A DNA stretch of 64,000 nt from Clavibacter phaseoli (GCF_021922925.1 NZ_CP040786.1:2666001-2730000); one strand, 5' to 3'; counted from the stretch's first letter, positions 1 through 8,830 are shown. The notes: a model not told the origin generated them from the letters alone. Numbers and translations: made by a program.

Positions 1-290
1 CCGCTGATCGACTGGCCGACGACGACGGCCGGGCCGCCGAGGTGCCGCACGAGCGCGACGAGGTCGCCCGCGATGTCGGTGCGGCTGTAGCCGGTCCAGC
101 CGGTGCTGGACTCGCCGCAGCCGCGGACGTCGACGTTCGCCACCCGGTAGCCGGCGGCCACGAGCCCGGGCACGAGGAAGCGGTACGAGCGGCGGCTGTC
201 GCCCATGCCATGCGCGAGCACGACGAGCGGGCCGTCGCCGACGAGGTCGTAGGCGAGGGTCTCCGCGCCGATGGAAAGGGTGTCGCTCAT
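1..290 (-). CDS. Alpha/beta hydrolase, N-terminal part (cut by window edge)
   Basis: The first 96 codons are inside the window. The protein opens with a short beta-strand segment, then VVLAHGMGDS, the oxyanion-hole HG motif of alpha/beta hydrolases, and at the window edge GQSISG, the nucleophile elbow with its serine. The rest of the fold, including the catalytic acid and histidine, lies outside. The ATG at 290 has a good ribosome site (GGGAGG five bases upstream). A near-perfect inverted repeat at 307-341 sits directly upstream. The substrate cannot be told from this fragment. Esterase, lactonase or epoxide-hydrolase activity are all possible. Confidence 0.85.
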   Translation of the reverse strand, partial: MSDTLSIGAETLAYDLVGDGPLVVLAHGMGDSRRSYRFLVPGLVAAGYRVANVDVRGCGESSTGWTGYSRTDIAGDLVALVRHLGGPAVVVGQSIS

Positions 291-306
291 CGTGTCCTCC
301 CGGGCA

Positions 307-341
307 GCTAATCGGTGTAGCTAAAAGCTAACACGATTAGC
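307..341. promoter_or_regulatory. AT-rich inverted repeat upstream of the hydrolase gene, candidate operator
   Basis: Two 15-base arms, CTAATCGGTGTAGCT and its near complement AGCTAACACGATTAG, face each other around a three-base centre in an otherwise very GC-rich region. It lies 17 bases upstream of the hydrolase start and after the exporter gene stop. There is no T-run on either strand, so an operator of the TetR or MarR type fits better than a terminator. The cognate regulator is unknown; the TetR gene at 2067 is one candidate. Confidence 0.5.
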
Positions 342-381
342 CGCCCATGGGAAGATCGCGGCCGGAGCGGCGCGACGCGGC

Positions 382-1923
382 CTAGTGCGCCGCGACGCCC
401 TCGGGCAGCGGCTCCGCCGGGCGACGCACGAAGAACGACGCGACGATGGCGGCGAGCGAGATGAACCCGCCGATCATGAAGGCCGCCTGCACGCCGGCGG
501 CGGTGGCCGTGACCTCCGACTGCCCGTCGGCGAGGCCGGCGACCGTCGTGGTCGTGAGCACCGTGACGAACAGCGCGGTGCCCGCGGCGCCCGCGAGCTG
601 CTGCATCGTGGAGACCGTTGCGCTGCCGTGCGAGTAGAGGCGCGGCGGCAGGGATCCGAGAGCCGACGTGAGCAGCGGCGTGAACATGAACGCGAGCCCG
701 GCGTTGAGCACCAGGTGCACCGCGATGACCCAGCCGATCGACGTGCCCTCGTGCAGCATCGTGGTCATGCCCCAGAGGGCGATGCTCACGACGATGGCGC
801 CGGGGATCACGAGCGGGCGCGGCCCGACGCGGTCGAACAGGCGGCCGACGATGGGCGACAGGATCGCCATGAGCGCGCCGCCGGGGAGCAGCAGCAGGCC
901 GGTCTCGAGCGTGCCGAGCTCCAGCACGTTCTGCAGGTAGAGCGGCAGGACGATGAGGCTGCCGAACAGCGCCATCATGCTGACGCTCACCATGATGATC
1001 GCGACCACGAACGGGCGGCTGCGGAAGGTGCGCAGGTCCATGAGGGCCCGGTCCTGACGCTGCAGCGCGATCTGGCGGGTGATGAACGCGGCGAGCGCGA
1101 GCACGCCGACCGTGATCGGGATCCACAGCGGCACGGGCGTCTCGCCCTCGGCGGACTCGCCCAGGCTCGAGAGGCCGAAGATCAGGCCGCCGAACGCGAG
1201 CGTGGAGAGCACGACGGAGAGGATGTCGAACGGGAGCTTGCGCGGGGTCGTGAGGTTCGTGATCTTCCAGAGGCCGAGCGCGAGCGCGACGAGCGCGATG
1301 GGCAGCACGATCCAGAACATCCAGCGCCACGACAGCGAGCTGAGGATGAGGCCGGAGACCGTCGGGCCGATCGCCGGGGCGACCGCGATGACGATGGAGA
1401 TGACGCCCATGAGGCGGCCGCGGCGCGCGGCGGGCACGAGGTTGAGGACGGTCGTGAACAGCAGCGGCATCATGATCGCCGTGCCGCTCGCCTGCACGAT
1501 GCGGCCGATGAGCAGCACGCCGAAGCCGGGCGCGATCGCGGCGATGAGCGTGCCGAGCGAGAACAGCGTCATGGCGGCGCCGAACACCTGGCGCGTGGAG
1601 AAGCGCTGCAGGATGAAGCCGGTCGCGGGGATCACGACGGCCATCGTCAGCATGAAGCCGGTGGTGAGCCACTGCGCGGTGGCGGTGGTGATGTCGAGGT
1701 CGGCCATGAGGCTCGGCAGCGCCACGCTCATGATCGTCTCGTTGAGGATGACGACGAACGCCGCGACGACCAGCAGGCCGATGACGAGCGGGGCGCCGTG
1801 GGGCAGGCGCTCGTCCTCGGGGGCGGCGGCGCGGTCGGACGCGGCGCGGCTCGCGGTGGGGATGGTCGCCTCGGCGGGCGGGGTGGCGTCGCGCCGGGTG
1901 TCGGCGGAGGGCGGCGTGCTCAT
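382..1923 (-). CDS. MFS transporter, DHA2 (EmrB/QacA) drug-exporter family
   Basis: 513 residues, the usual size for 14-helix DHA2 exporters. After a hydrophilic Ala-rich N-terminus of about 45 residues, the first helix carries LNETIMSVALPSLMADL, the signature of the EmrB/QacA group. A second hallmark, GRIVQASGTAIMMPLL, and the motif-C-like stretch VAPAIGPTVSGLI follow. Such proteins export drugs or toxic organic compounds by proton antiport. The start is the ATG at 1923 with GGAG upstream. The gene is divergent from a TetR regulator 143 bases away, the usual arrangement for a regulated exporter. Confidence 0.92.
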   Translation of the reverse strand: MSTPPSADTRRDATPPAEATIPTASRAASDRAAAPEDERLPHGAPLVIGLLVVAAFVVILNETIMSVALPSLMADLDITTATAQWLTTGFMLTMAVVIPATGFILQRFSTRQVFGAAMTLFSLGTLIAAIAPGFGVLLIGRIVQASGTAIMMPLLFTTVLNLVPAARRGRLMGVISIVIAVAPAIGPTVSGLILSSLSWRWMFWIVLPIALVALALGLWKITNLTTPRKLPFDILSVVLSTLAFGGLIFGLSSLGESAEGETPVPLWIPITVGVLALAAFITRQIALQRQDRALMDLRTFRSRPFVVAIIMVSVSMMALFGSLIVLPLYLQNVLELGTLETGLLLLPGGALMAILSPIVGRLFDRVGPRPLVIPGAIVVSIALWGMTTMLHEGTSIGWVIAVHLVLNAGLAFMFTPLLTSALGSLPPRLYSHGSATVSTMQQLAGAAGTALFVTVLTTTTVAGLADGQSEVTATAAGVQAAFMIGGFISLAAIVASFFVRRPAEPLPEGVAAH

Positions 1924-1986
1924 GGGGGTTCTCCGGGGAGTGGAAGGCGGGGCGCGCGCGACGGTGCGGGGCCGTGGGGATCCGGA

Positions 1987-2019
1987 TGTCAGACTCGGAC
2001 CATGTGGCAGTCTATGACA
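1987..2019. promoter_or_regulatory. Imperfect inverted repeat between exporter and tetR, candidate TetR operator
   Basis: TGTCAGACT (1987-1995) and AGTCTATGACA (2009-2019) form an interrupted palindrome in the 143-base divergent region. The position would let one bound regulator block both genes. The link to the adjacent TetR protein is inference from location. Confidence 0.4.
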
Positions 2020-2066
2020 CGAACGGTGGATCCGGCAGGTCGGATCCGCGAGAGGCGGAGGACGAC

Positions 2067-2723
2067 ATGAGCGCAGCGAGCGACCCGGCGGACGCGGCCG
2101 GGACCGGCGCGACCGGACTCCGCGAGCGGCGGCGCATGGCGACGACCACCGAGATCAGCGAGGCAGCGCTCGCGCTCTTCGAGCAGCGCGGCATGGCGGC
2201 CACCACCATCCACGACATCGCGCAGGCCGCGGGCGTCTCCGACCGGACGTGCTTCCGCTACTTCCCCAGCAAGGAGGAGTCGGTCCTCACGCTCCACCCC
2301 GTGTTCGACGCGCCGCTCGACGCGTGGCTCGCCGACGTCGACCGCGGATCCGCGCCCCTCCCCCAGCTCGAGGCCGTGTACGAGCGCGTGCTCGCGAGCC
2401 TCGACGGCGACCTCTCCGCCATCGCCCACCAGCAGCTGCGCGTGCGCCGGCTCATGGCCGACGAGCCGCAGCTGCGCTCGACGGCGGTCTCCCTCGACGC
2501 GACGCGGTCGTGGGAGCTGGCCGAGCGGATGACGACGGCGTTCGGCGGCCGCATCACCGCGCAGGAGGCCCGGCTCGTGACGGAGTTCGCGGGCGTCGCG
2601 GTGCGCGCGGCCTTCGACGAGTGGGCGGATGCGCGCACGGCCGGCCTCGACGCCACGCTCGTCGCGTCCCATGCCGCGGTGCGCCGCCGGCTGCGCGACA
2701 TCGCGGGCACCGGCGCGGCCTGA
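2067..2723 (+). CDS. TetR family transcriptional regulator
   Basis: 218 residues. The N-terminal helix-turn-helix reads TTIHDIAQAAGVSDRTCFRY FPSK, typical of TetR proteins, at about residues 45-70. The C-terminal ligand-binding half is helical and Ala-rich. The start chosen is the ATG at 2067, preceded by GGCGGAGG; an upstream ATG at 1974 would add 31 residues that lie over the presumed operator. Divergent from the DHA2 exporter, so it most likely represses that gene and itself in the absence of a toxic ligand. Confidence 0.9.
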   Translation: MSAASDPADAAGTGATGLRERRRMATTTEISEAALALFEQRGMAATTIHDIAQAAGVSDRTCFRYFPSKEESVLTLHPVFDAPLDAWLADVDRGSAPLPQLEAVYERVLASLDGDLSAIAHQQLRVRRLMADEPQLRSTAVSLDATRSWELAERMTTAFGGRITAQEARLVTEFAGVAVRAAFDEWADARTAGLDATLVASHAAVRRRLRDIAGTGAA

Positions 2724-2728
2724 CGCGC

Positions 2729-2751
2729 GGGCGCCTGGGGCGCGGGCGCCC
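2729..2751. terminator. Stem-loop between convergent tetR and monooxygenase genes
   Basis: GGGCGCC (2729-2735) pairs with GGCGCCC (2745-2751) around a nine-base loop, within the 37-base gap between two convergent stop codons. It could serve both directions. There is no T-run, as is common for actinobacterial terminators. Confidence 0.4.
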
Positions 2752-2760
2752 GGGCGCGCC

Positions 2761-4068
2761 TCAGCCGAACAGGTTCGCCCGCAGGCCGCCCGGCGCCAGC
2801 TCGTCGCGGAGGATCCCGCGGCGGCGGAGCACGGGCACGAGGTCGTCGAGCATGCGGTGCAGCGTGACCGGGTGCAGGTCGCCCGAGAGGAGCAGGCCGT
2901 CGTTGTCGGCGTCGTCGCCCAGCTCCTCGACGAAGTCGGCGAACGCGTCGGCCGTGCCGACGAACCCGGCGCGGGCGGACACGAGGCCCTTGCGCGCCTT
3001 GCGGGTGAGCAGCTCGCGGAGCGGCGCCTCCTCGGTGCCGCCGTAGAGGCCCGCGATGGTGCCGTGCGAGACGTGCTCGCCGAAGACGCCGCGGTCCACC
3101 GGGCGATCGAGGTCGAGGCCCGTGAGGTCGGTCTCCAGGTCGCTCGACCAGCCGAGCGCGATCGCCCGCAGCTGCGCGTCGGTCGGGTGCCGCGACGCGT
3201 CGACGACGCGGCGGGCCTCCTCCTCGCTCGCGACGATCTCGGGCTTCACGACGAACAGGATCCGGATGTCGCCCGGTCCGCGGCCGTGGGCGGCCGCGGC
3301 GTCGAGCACCTTCGCGCGGTACGCCAGCAGCTTCGCGGGCTCGAGCGGCGCGAGGCCGAGCTGCACGTCGGACTGCGTGCCGGCGAAGGACAGGCCGCGC
3401 GGGGATCCACCGGGCGACACGATCACGGGGTCGCCGAACGCGGAGGGCACGGCGTTGAGCGGCCCGTCGACGGAGAAGTGCGCGCCGCGGTGCTGGAACG
3501 CGTCGAGCAGGGATCCGTCGGCGAAGCGGTCGGTGGCGGGATCCTGGACGAGCGCGCCGCCGTCCCAGCTGTGCCAGAGGCGGCGGACCACCTCCATCCA
3601 CTCGTCGGCGCGGTCGTACGCGCCGTCGTGCGACAGCGGCGCGAGGCCCACGTGCCGGGCGCTGCCGACGTCGGTGACGAGGTTGATCCCGAACCGCCCG
3701 GCGCTCAGGTGCTGCAGCGTCTGCGCCTGCCGGGCCGCGAGGTACGGCGGGGTGATCCCGGCGTTGACCGTGGGCACCAGCCCGATCCGGGAGGTGGCGG
3801 CGAAGAGCCACGGCGCGAGCAGCAGCGGGTCGTGCTTGGGGCCGCCGTACGCGCCGCGGACGCGGAGGTCGAGCGTCTCGGGCGAGCCGAGGGAGACGGC
3901 GTCCTCCATCACGATGAGCTCGAACCCGGCCTGCTCCAGCTCGCGCGCGGACTGCTGGTAGAGGTCGGGCCGGGTCCAGTCGTGGTTCCACTCGCGGTAC
4001 GGGTGGCCCCAGCCCTGCGGGCCGAAGCCGCGGGACAGGAACCAGCCGAGGTGCTGGCGGCGGGCCAC
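2761..4068 (-). CDS. LLM-class flavin-dependent monooxygenase (NtaA/SnaA/DszA type)
   Basis: 435 residues, the length of the NtaA/SnaA/DszA branch of bacterial luciferase-like monooxygenases. Recognisable stretches are the N-terminal WFLSRGFGPQGWGHPYREWN, GRFGINLVTDVGSARHVGL and the phosphate-loop-like SPGGSPRGLSFAGTQ. These enzymes use FMNH2 and oxygen to cleave C-S or C-N bonds in sulfonates, sulfones, nitrilotriacetate or similar compounds. The start is the GTG at 4068, two bases after the sulfhydrylase stop. As the last gene of an operon of methionine and cysteine enzymes, oxidation of an organosulfur substrate is the likely role; the substrate itself is unknown. Confidence 0.85.
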   Translation of the reverse strand: MARRQHLGWFLSRGFGPQGWGHPYREWNHDWTRPDLYQQSARELEQAGFELIVMEDAVSLGSPETLDLRVRGAYGGPKHDPLLLAPWLFAATSRIGLVPTVNAGITPPYLAARQAQTLQHLSAGRFGINLVTDVGSARHVGLAPLSHDGAYDRADEWMEVVRRLWHSWDGGALVQDPATDRFADGSLLDAFQHRGAHFSVDGPLNAVPSAFGDPVIVSPGGSPRGLSFAGTQSDVQLGLAPLEPAKLLAYRAKVLDAAAAHGRGPGDIRILFVVKPEIVASEEEARRVVDASRHPTDAQLRAIALGWSSDLETDLTGLDLDRPVDRGVFGEHVSHGTIAGLYGGTEEAPLRELLTRKARKGLVSARAGFVGTADAFADFVEELGDDADNDGLLLSGDLHPVTLHRMLDDLVPVLRRRGILRDELAPGGLRANLFG

Positions 4069-4070
4069 CG

Positions 4071-5438
4071 TCAGGATCCGATCGCGCGCGCGGCGTCGAG
4101 GCCGCGCTCGAGGTCCAGGAGGATGTCGGCGATGTCCTCGATGCCGATGGACACGCGCAGCAGCCCCGGCCAGATCCCCGCGGCGTCGCGCTCCTCGGAC
4201 GTGCGGCCCGCGTGCGTGGTGGACGCCGGGTGCAGCACGAGCGAGCGCACGTCGCCGAGGTGGGTCATGCGGCTGAACAGCCGCACCGCGTCGGTGAACG
4301 CCTCGGCCGCGGGCTCGCCGCCCGCGAGCGTGAACGAGAACACGGATCCCTGGCCGTCGGGCAGGTACTTGAGCGCCAGGTCGTGCGACGGGCTCGACTC
4401 GAGCCCCGCGTAGTCGACCGACGACACCTCGGGCCGCCGCTCGAGGAAGCGCGCCACCGCGAGCGCGTTGGCCGAGTGTCGCTCGACGCGCAGCGACAGC
4501 GTCTCGATCCCCTGCCGCAGCAGGAACGAGCTGAACGGCGCGGGCGTCGGGCCGAAGCGGGAGGCCACGACCTCGCGGGCGTACGCGACGAGCGCGCCGC
4601 GGCCGAACCGGTCGGCCCAGCTCGCGCCGCCGAAGGAGCGCTCCGGCTGGGTGAGGTGCGGGAAGAGGTCGGGCCGGGCGGCCCAGTCGAAGGTCCCGCC
4701 GTCCACCACCACGCCGCCGAGCACGGAGCCGTGGCCCGCGAGGAACTTGCTCGTGGAGTGCACGACGACGTCGGCGCCGTGCTCGATCGGCCGCAGCAGG
4801 TACGGGGTCGCGAGCGTGTCGTCGACCACGAACGGCAGGCCGTGGCGGTGCGCGACGTCGGCGATGCCCGCGAGGTCGAGCAGGTCGTTCTTGGGGTTCG
4901 GGATGGGCTCGCCGAACAGCACACGCGTCTCCGGGGTGATCCGGCTGGCCCACTCGTCGAGGTCGCGGTGGTCGTCCACGAAGTCGACGCCGATGCCGAG
5001 CCGGCCGAGGTTCTGGCGGAAGAGGCCGCGGTTGCCCTCGTAGATGCTGCTCGAGGAGAGGATCCGGTCGCCGGCCTGCAGGATCGCGAGCAGCGCCGTG
5101 GTGGTCGCCGCCTGGCCGCTCGCGAGGAGGATCGCCTCCGTGCCGCCCTCGAGCTCGGCGAGGCGCTTCTCGACCTCGTCGGTGGTCGGGTTGCCGTTGC
5201 GCGTGTAGAGGTAGCCCTCGTCGACCCCGGCGAAGCGGTCGCGCGCCTCGGCGAAGCTGTCGAAGACGAAGCCGGCGCTGAGGTGCACGGGCGAGACGCG
5301 GGCGCCGTGGTCGCCGTCGATCGCGGACCCGGCGTGGACCTGGCGCGTGGTGAAGCCGGCGGTCGCGGGGGCGGAAGCGGCCGGGGCGTCGGCGTCCTCG
5401 GTCGGCGCGGCGGCGCGGATCCCGTCGAGCACGCTCAC
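4071..5438 (-). CDS. O-acetylhomoserine sulfhydrylase-like PLP enzyme (Cys/Met metabolism family)
   Basis: 455 residues with the whole Cys/Met-metabolism PLP fold: TRQVHAGSAIDGDHGARVSP near the N-terminus, YTRNGNPTTDEVEKRLAELE, and the PLP lysine in VVHSTSKFLAGHGSVLGG at about residue 231. The length and the long C-terminal half resemble O-acetylhomoserine (thiol)-lyases (MetY), which make homocysteine or methionine from O-acetylhomoserine and sulfide or methanethiol. The GTG start at 5438 overlaps the stop of the MetE-like gene by four bases (GTGA), so translation is probably coupled. A gamma-lyase role cannot be excluded. Confidence 0.88.
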   Translation of the reverse strand: MSVLDGIRAAAPTEDADAPAASAPATAGFTTRQVHAGSAIDGDHGARVSPVHLSAGFVFDSFAEARDRFAGVDEGYLYTRNGNPTTDEVEKRLAELEGGTEAILLASGQAATTTALLAILQAGDRILSSSSIYEGNRGLFRQNLGRLGIGVDFVDDHRDLDEWASRITPETRVLFGEPIPNPKNDLLDLAGIADVAHRHGLPFVVDDTLATPYLLRPIEHGADVVVHSTSKFLAGHGSVLGGVVVDGGTFDWAARPDLFPHLTQPERSFGGASWADRFGRGALVAYAREVVASRFGPTPAPFSSFLLRQGIETLSLRVERHSANALAVARFLERRPEVSSVDYAGLESSPSHDLALKYLPDGQGSVFSFTLAGGEPAAEAFTDAVRLFSRMTHLGDVRSLVLHPASTTHAGRTSEERDAAGIWPGLLRVSIGIEDIADILLDLERGLDAARAIGS

Positions 5439-6622
5439 GCGCCGAACGCCCGACGCGAGGCGATGGCCGCGCCCTCGACGAGCGCGCCGAGCTTCGCCCA
5501 CGCCACGTCGGTGGCGACGAACTCGTAGCTCGCGAAGGTCGAGAGGCCGCAGTCGGTGCCGGCGATCACGCGGGTCGGGTCGCCCACGGCGTCGACGACC
5601 TCGAGGATCCGGTTGGCGATCACCTGCGGGTGCTCCAGGTAGTTGGTGGTCACGTCCACGACGCCCGGGATGAGCACCGCGCCCTCGGGCAGCGGGTGCG
5701 CGCGGAACGACGGCGCCTCGTGCTGGTGCGCGGGGTTGCCGAGCGGGATGCTGAACGCGCCGACGTTCGCCCGGTACAGGTGCGGGAGCAGCACGTCGAC
5801 GGGCACGTCGTCCTGGTGCGGGCCCTGCCAGTTGCCCCAGCACACGTGCAGGCGCACCCTCTCGCGCGGGATGTCGCGGATCGCGTGGTTGAGCGCGTCG
5901 ACGTGCAGGTCGACCGCGGCGAGGAACTCCTCGAGCGTGGCGTCGCCGAACTGGATCACCCGCTCCATCGCGAGGTCGGGCGCGTCGAGCTGCAGCGTGT
6001 GGCCGCGCGCGACGATGGCGTCGTACTCGAGCTTGAGCTGGTCGGCGAGCGCGAAGACGTAGGCGCGGTCGTCGCCGTAGTGCGGGTTCGCGGCGTCGAG
6101 CAGCAGGGTCGTCGAGACGATCCCCGGGGTCGCCGCCGAGAAGAACGTGCCGGCGGGCGCGAGGCTGCGACCGGCCTGCACGGCGAGCTCGCGGTCGAAG
6201 CCGTCGAGGTCCTCCGTGATCCCGGCGAGCGCGGGGTCGTACTCGAGCAGCCCCTGGGCGACCGGCGGATCCCAGACCCGCGCGACGTCGGCGCCCTCCA
6301 CGATCTGCTTCGCCTGGAACGCGGCGTACTCGGGGAACTTGATCGAGTCGAGCGTGGGCTTCCGGTGCCCGGCGCCGCCGAACCCGTCGATGCGCTCGAG
6401 CACGTAGGTCGAGAAGCCGACGCGCGGCACCTCGCCGTCGTTGACGATGTCGAGGCCGGTCTCGAGCTGCCGGCGCACGGTGTCGGCGACGGCGGACGCG
6501 GTGACCTCCGCCAGCTCGTCCGCGTCGAACGCGCGCCGCTGGTCGCGGGCGACGAGCAGCCGGGTCAGCTCGGGCGTGCGCGGGAGGCTGCCGGCGTGCG
6601 TGGTCAGGATGCGGTCGGTCAT
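5435..6622 (-). CDS. Cobalamin-independent methionine synthase-like protein (MetE C-domain / YxjG type)
   Basis: 395 residues, about half of full MetE, matching the single-domain YxjG/YxjH family. It starts MTDRILTTHAGSLPRTPEL, a typical opening of this family. The zinc-site motifs HVCWGNWQGPH and GTDCGLSTF are present, giving the His-Cys...Cys pattern expected for thiol activation. It probably transfers a methyl group to homocysteine or another thiol. The ATG at 6622 overlaps the previous stop (ATGA) and its own stop overlaps the next start, so the operon is tightly coupled. The methyl donor is not evident; single-domain members often do not use the folate of true MetE. Confidence 0.88.
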   Translation of the reverse strand: MTDRILTTHAGSLPRTPELTRLLVARDQRRAFDADELAEVTASAVADTVRRQLETGLDIVNDGEVPRVGFSTYVLERIDGFGGAGHRKPTLDSIKFPEYAAFQAKQIVEGADVARVWDPPVAQGLLEYDPALAGITEDLDGFDRELAVQAGRSLAPAGTFFSAATPGIVSTTLLLDAANPHYGDDRAYVFALADQLKLEYDAIVARGHTLQLDAPDLAMERVIQFGDATLEEFLAAVDLHVDALNHAIRDIPRERVRLHVCWGNWQGPHQDDVPVDVLLPHLYRANVGAFSIPLGNPAHQHEAPSFRAHPLPEGAVLIPGVVDVTTNYLEHPQVIANRILEVVDAVGDPTRVIAGTDCGLSTFASYEFVATDVAWAKLGALVEGAAIASRRAFGA

Positions 6623-7920
6623 GCGGGGGCTCCTCGGTGGGTGGCGACGTGGGCGGGGATGCGGGCGGGGGCGGATGCGCACAGGGGGTCGGGCGGGGCG
6701 GCCGGCGCGGGCGCGGCAGCGGCAGGCGGCGCGGCGCCAGCAGGCGCGGGGCCGGGATCGGCGGCGCGGCCGGATCCGACGACCGCCGCGATCCGCCGCA
6801 CGGCCTCCCGCAGCACGTCGGGATCGCAGGCGAGGTTGAGGCGGGCGTGGCCGGCGCCCCCGGTGCCGTAGCAGTGGCCGGCGTTGAGGGCGACTCGAGC
6901 CCGCTCGAGCAGCACCGCGGCGGGATCGGCGCCGAGGCCGAGCGGGCGGAGGTCGAGCCAGGCGAGGTAGCCGGCGGCGGGGCGGTGGTGGACGACGCCG
7001 GGCAGGTGCTCGGCGAGGAGGGAGGCGAGGAGGCGGTCGTTCGCGACGATTCGGGCGATGGCATCGTCGAGCCAGTCGGTACAGGAGAACGCGACGACGT
7101 TCGCGTGCAGCCCGAGGATGCTCGTGCGACAGGCCACCTCCTCGACGAAGCCGTCGAGGAGCTCGTGGGTGCGCGGATCCCCCGCGATGACGAGCGAGCA
7201 CTTGGCGCCCGCGAGGTTCCAGCCCTTGCTCGCCGACGTGACGCACACGGAGCTGGCGCCGAGCGACTCGGCCAGCGGCGCGAACGGCGTGAAGGTCGCG
7301 CCCGGCAGCGTGAGCGGCGCGTGCACCTCGTCGCTGATCACGAGCACGTCGTGGCGGGCGGCCAGCCGGGCGACGGCGGCGAGGGTCGCGGCGTCGTGCA
7401 CGAGCCCCATCGGGTTGTGCGGGTTGCAGAGGAGGAACGCGTCGACCCCGGACGCGAAGGCGCGCTCGAGCCCCGCGAGGTCGAGGGAGGCGCGGCCGTC
7501 GGCCACCAGGAGCGGCACCTCCTCGACGCGCGCGCCGGCCTCCTCCACCAGCTCGAAGAACGGCGGGTACACGGGCGGCGTGACGACGACGCGTCCGCCG
7601 CGCGGCACCGCGAGCCGCAGCGTCTCGACGATGCCGACGCTCACGTCGGTGGCGATGCGCACGCGGCGCTCGTCGACGATCCAGCCCCATCGGTCGCGCG
7701 CGAACCGGGCGAACGCGGGCGCGAGCGGGCCGGGTCCGTCGAGGTAGCCGACGTCGGACGCGCGGACGCGCCGCGCCAGCTCCTCGACGACGGGCTCGGC
7801 GATCGCGTAGTCCATCTCGGCCACGAACAGGGGCAGCACGTCCGCGGGGAACCGCGTCCACTTGATGCTCGTGCGCTGGCCGCGGATCTCCTCGATCGGC
7901 GCCGTCGTGACCTCCACCAT
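6619..7920 (-). CDS. MalY/PatB family aminotransferase-fold cystathionine beta-lyase
   Basis: 433 residues. The family opening TSIKWTRFPADVLPLFVAEMD and the PLP-lysine motif SASKGWNLAGAKCSLV are clear, and the body ends near residue 380 as in PatB. These enzymes cleave C-S bonds of cystathionine or cysteine conjugates to thiol, ammonia and keto acid. A tail of roughly 50 residues, very rich in Ala and Pro, follows the conserved fold and is unusual. This is the first gene of a four-gene operon. Its start ATG at 7920 lies 79 bases from the convergent-side cupin gene with no clear riboswitch in between. Confidence 0.88.
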   Translation of the reverse strand: MVEVTTAPIEEIRGQRTSIKWTRFPADVLPLFVAEMDYAIAEPVVEELARRVRASDVGYLDGPGPLAPAFARFARDRWGWIVDERRVRIATDVSVGIVETLRLAVPRGGRVVVTPPVYPPFFELVEEAGARVEEVPLLVADGRASLDLAGLERAFASGVDAFLLCNPHNPMGLVHDAATLAAVARLAARHDVLVISDEVHAPLTLPGATFTPFAPLAESLGASSVCVTSASKGWNLAGAKCSLVIAGDPRTHELLDGFVEEVACRTSILGLHANVVAFSCTDWLDDAIARIVANDRLLASLLAEHLPGVVHHRPAAGYLAWLDLRPLGLGADPAAVLLERARVALNAGHCYGTGGAGHARLNLACDPDVLREAVRRIAAVVGSGRAADPGPAPAGAAPPAAAAPAPAAPPDPLCASAPARIPAHVATHRGAPA

Positions 7921-7999
7921 GCGGACACGATGCCGCCCGCGGGGCCGTCCCCGCGAACGCGCGCGTCACACGGCGACACGGGCGGCCCCGGCGCGCGCG

Positions 8000-8329
8000 T
8001 CAGTCGACGACGAAGAGCCGCGCGCCCGTGGTCGTGCTCGACCGGTGGGCCTCCATGCCGGATCCCACCTGGTAGCTCTGCCCGGCGGTGAGCACGGACA
8101 CGCGCCCGTCGTCGAGCTCGGTGCGCAGCTCGCCCTCGAGCACGAGGAGCACGTGGCCGCGGGAGCACCAGTGGTCGGCGAGGTAGCCGGGGGCGTAGTC
8201 GACCCGGCGGAGGCGCGTCGCGCCGATCTCGACGGTGCGCCACACCGCCTCGCCCGTCTCGCCTGGGTGCACCGTCGACGGCACGCCGTCCCAGTCGATG
8301 GTCGAGAAGGGGTGCGCGACGAGGTCCAT
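8000..8329 (-). CDS. DHCW-motif cupin-fold protein
   Basis: 109 residues forming one small cupin barrel. The segment YAPGYLADHWCSRGHVLLVL holds the DHWC variant of the motif that names the family, followed by EGELRTELDDGR and a second half with GSGMEAHRSS. Histidines in these places suggest a metal site. The family has no firm function. It lies in the same direction as the sulfur operon downstream, 79 bases ahead of it, and may be co-transcribed with it. Confidence 0.85.
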   Translation of the reverse strand: MDLVAHPFSTIDWDGVPSTVHPGETGEAVWRTVEIGATRLRRVDYAPGYLADHWCSRGHVLLVLEGELRTELDDGRVSVLTAGQSYQVGSGMEAHRSSTTTGARLFVVD

Positions 8330-8485
8330 CGTCGGAGCCCACGGGCGCGCGCATCGCCGCGGGACAGCCCCGGCCCCGCCCCGGCTCCGCTCCGTGTGGA
8401 CGGATCAGCCGACCTCCCGGAGCCGGTCGATACGGTGCACCGCCTGCCGCGGGCTCCCCGCGCTCATGACCGAGGAGTCCCGTCC

Positions 8486-8830
8486 GTGCGTCGCCCGCTG
8501 CCGCCCCGCCTGCCGCTCCTGTGCGGCGTGCTCGTGGTGGGATCCGCGTGCGCGGCCGGGCTCGCCGTCGTCGCGTCGCTCGTGGCGGGCACCGTGGGGG
8601 TGCAGCGGCTGCTGCACGCGGATCCGGTCGGCTCCGAGCACCCCGGCGCACCCGCATCGCCACCCGCGCCCGCCGCCGCCGCACCCGCCGCCGCGACCAC
8701 CGCCGCCGGCACCCGACCCCGCCCGGCGACGCGTCGCCGAGACGCGCCCGCACCACGAACGGAAGCCCCGCCATGCCCTCCTACCTGCTCTGCGCCCCGC
8801 CGATCTACGGCCACCTCGCGCCGCTCGTGA
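8486..8830 (+). CDS. Possible small membrane protein overlapping the glycosyltransferase start
   Basis: A GTG at 8486 stands eight bases behind a good ribosome site (GAGGAG). The 114-residue product has one clear hydrophobic helix, LPLLCGVLVVGSACAAGLAV and onward, then a Pro/Ala/Arg-rich tail. The frame runs 58 bases into the next gene. The long low-complexity tail and the overlap argue for caution; only the first 60 residues look protein-like. No family recognised. Confidence 0.35.
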   Translation: MRRPLPPRLPLLCGVLVVGSACAAGLAVVASLVAGTVGVQRLLHADPVGSEHPGAPASPPAPAAAAPAAATTAAGTRPRPATRRRDAPAPRTEAPPCPPTCSAPRRSTATSRRS

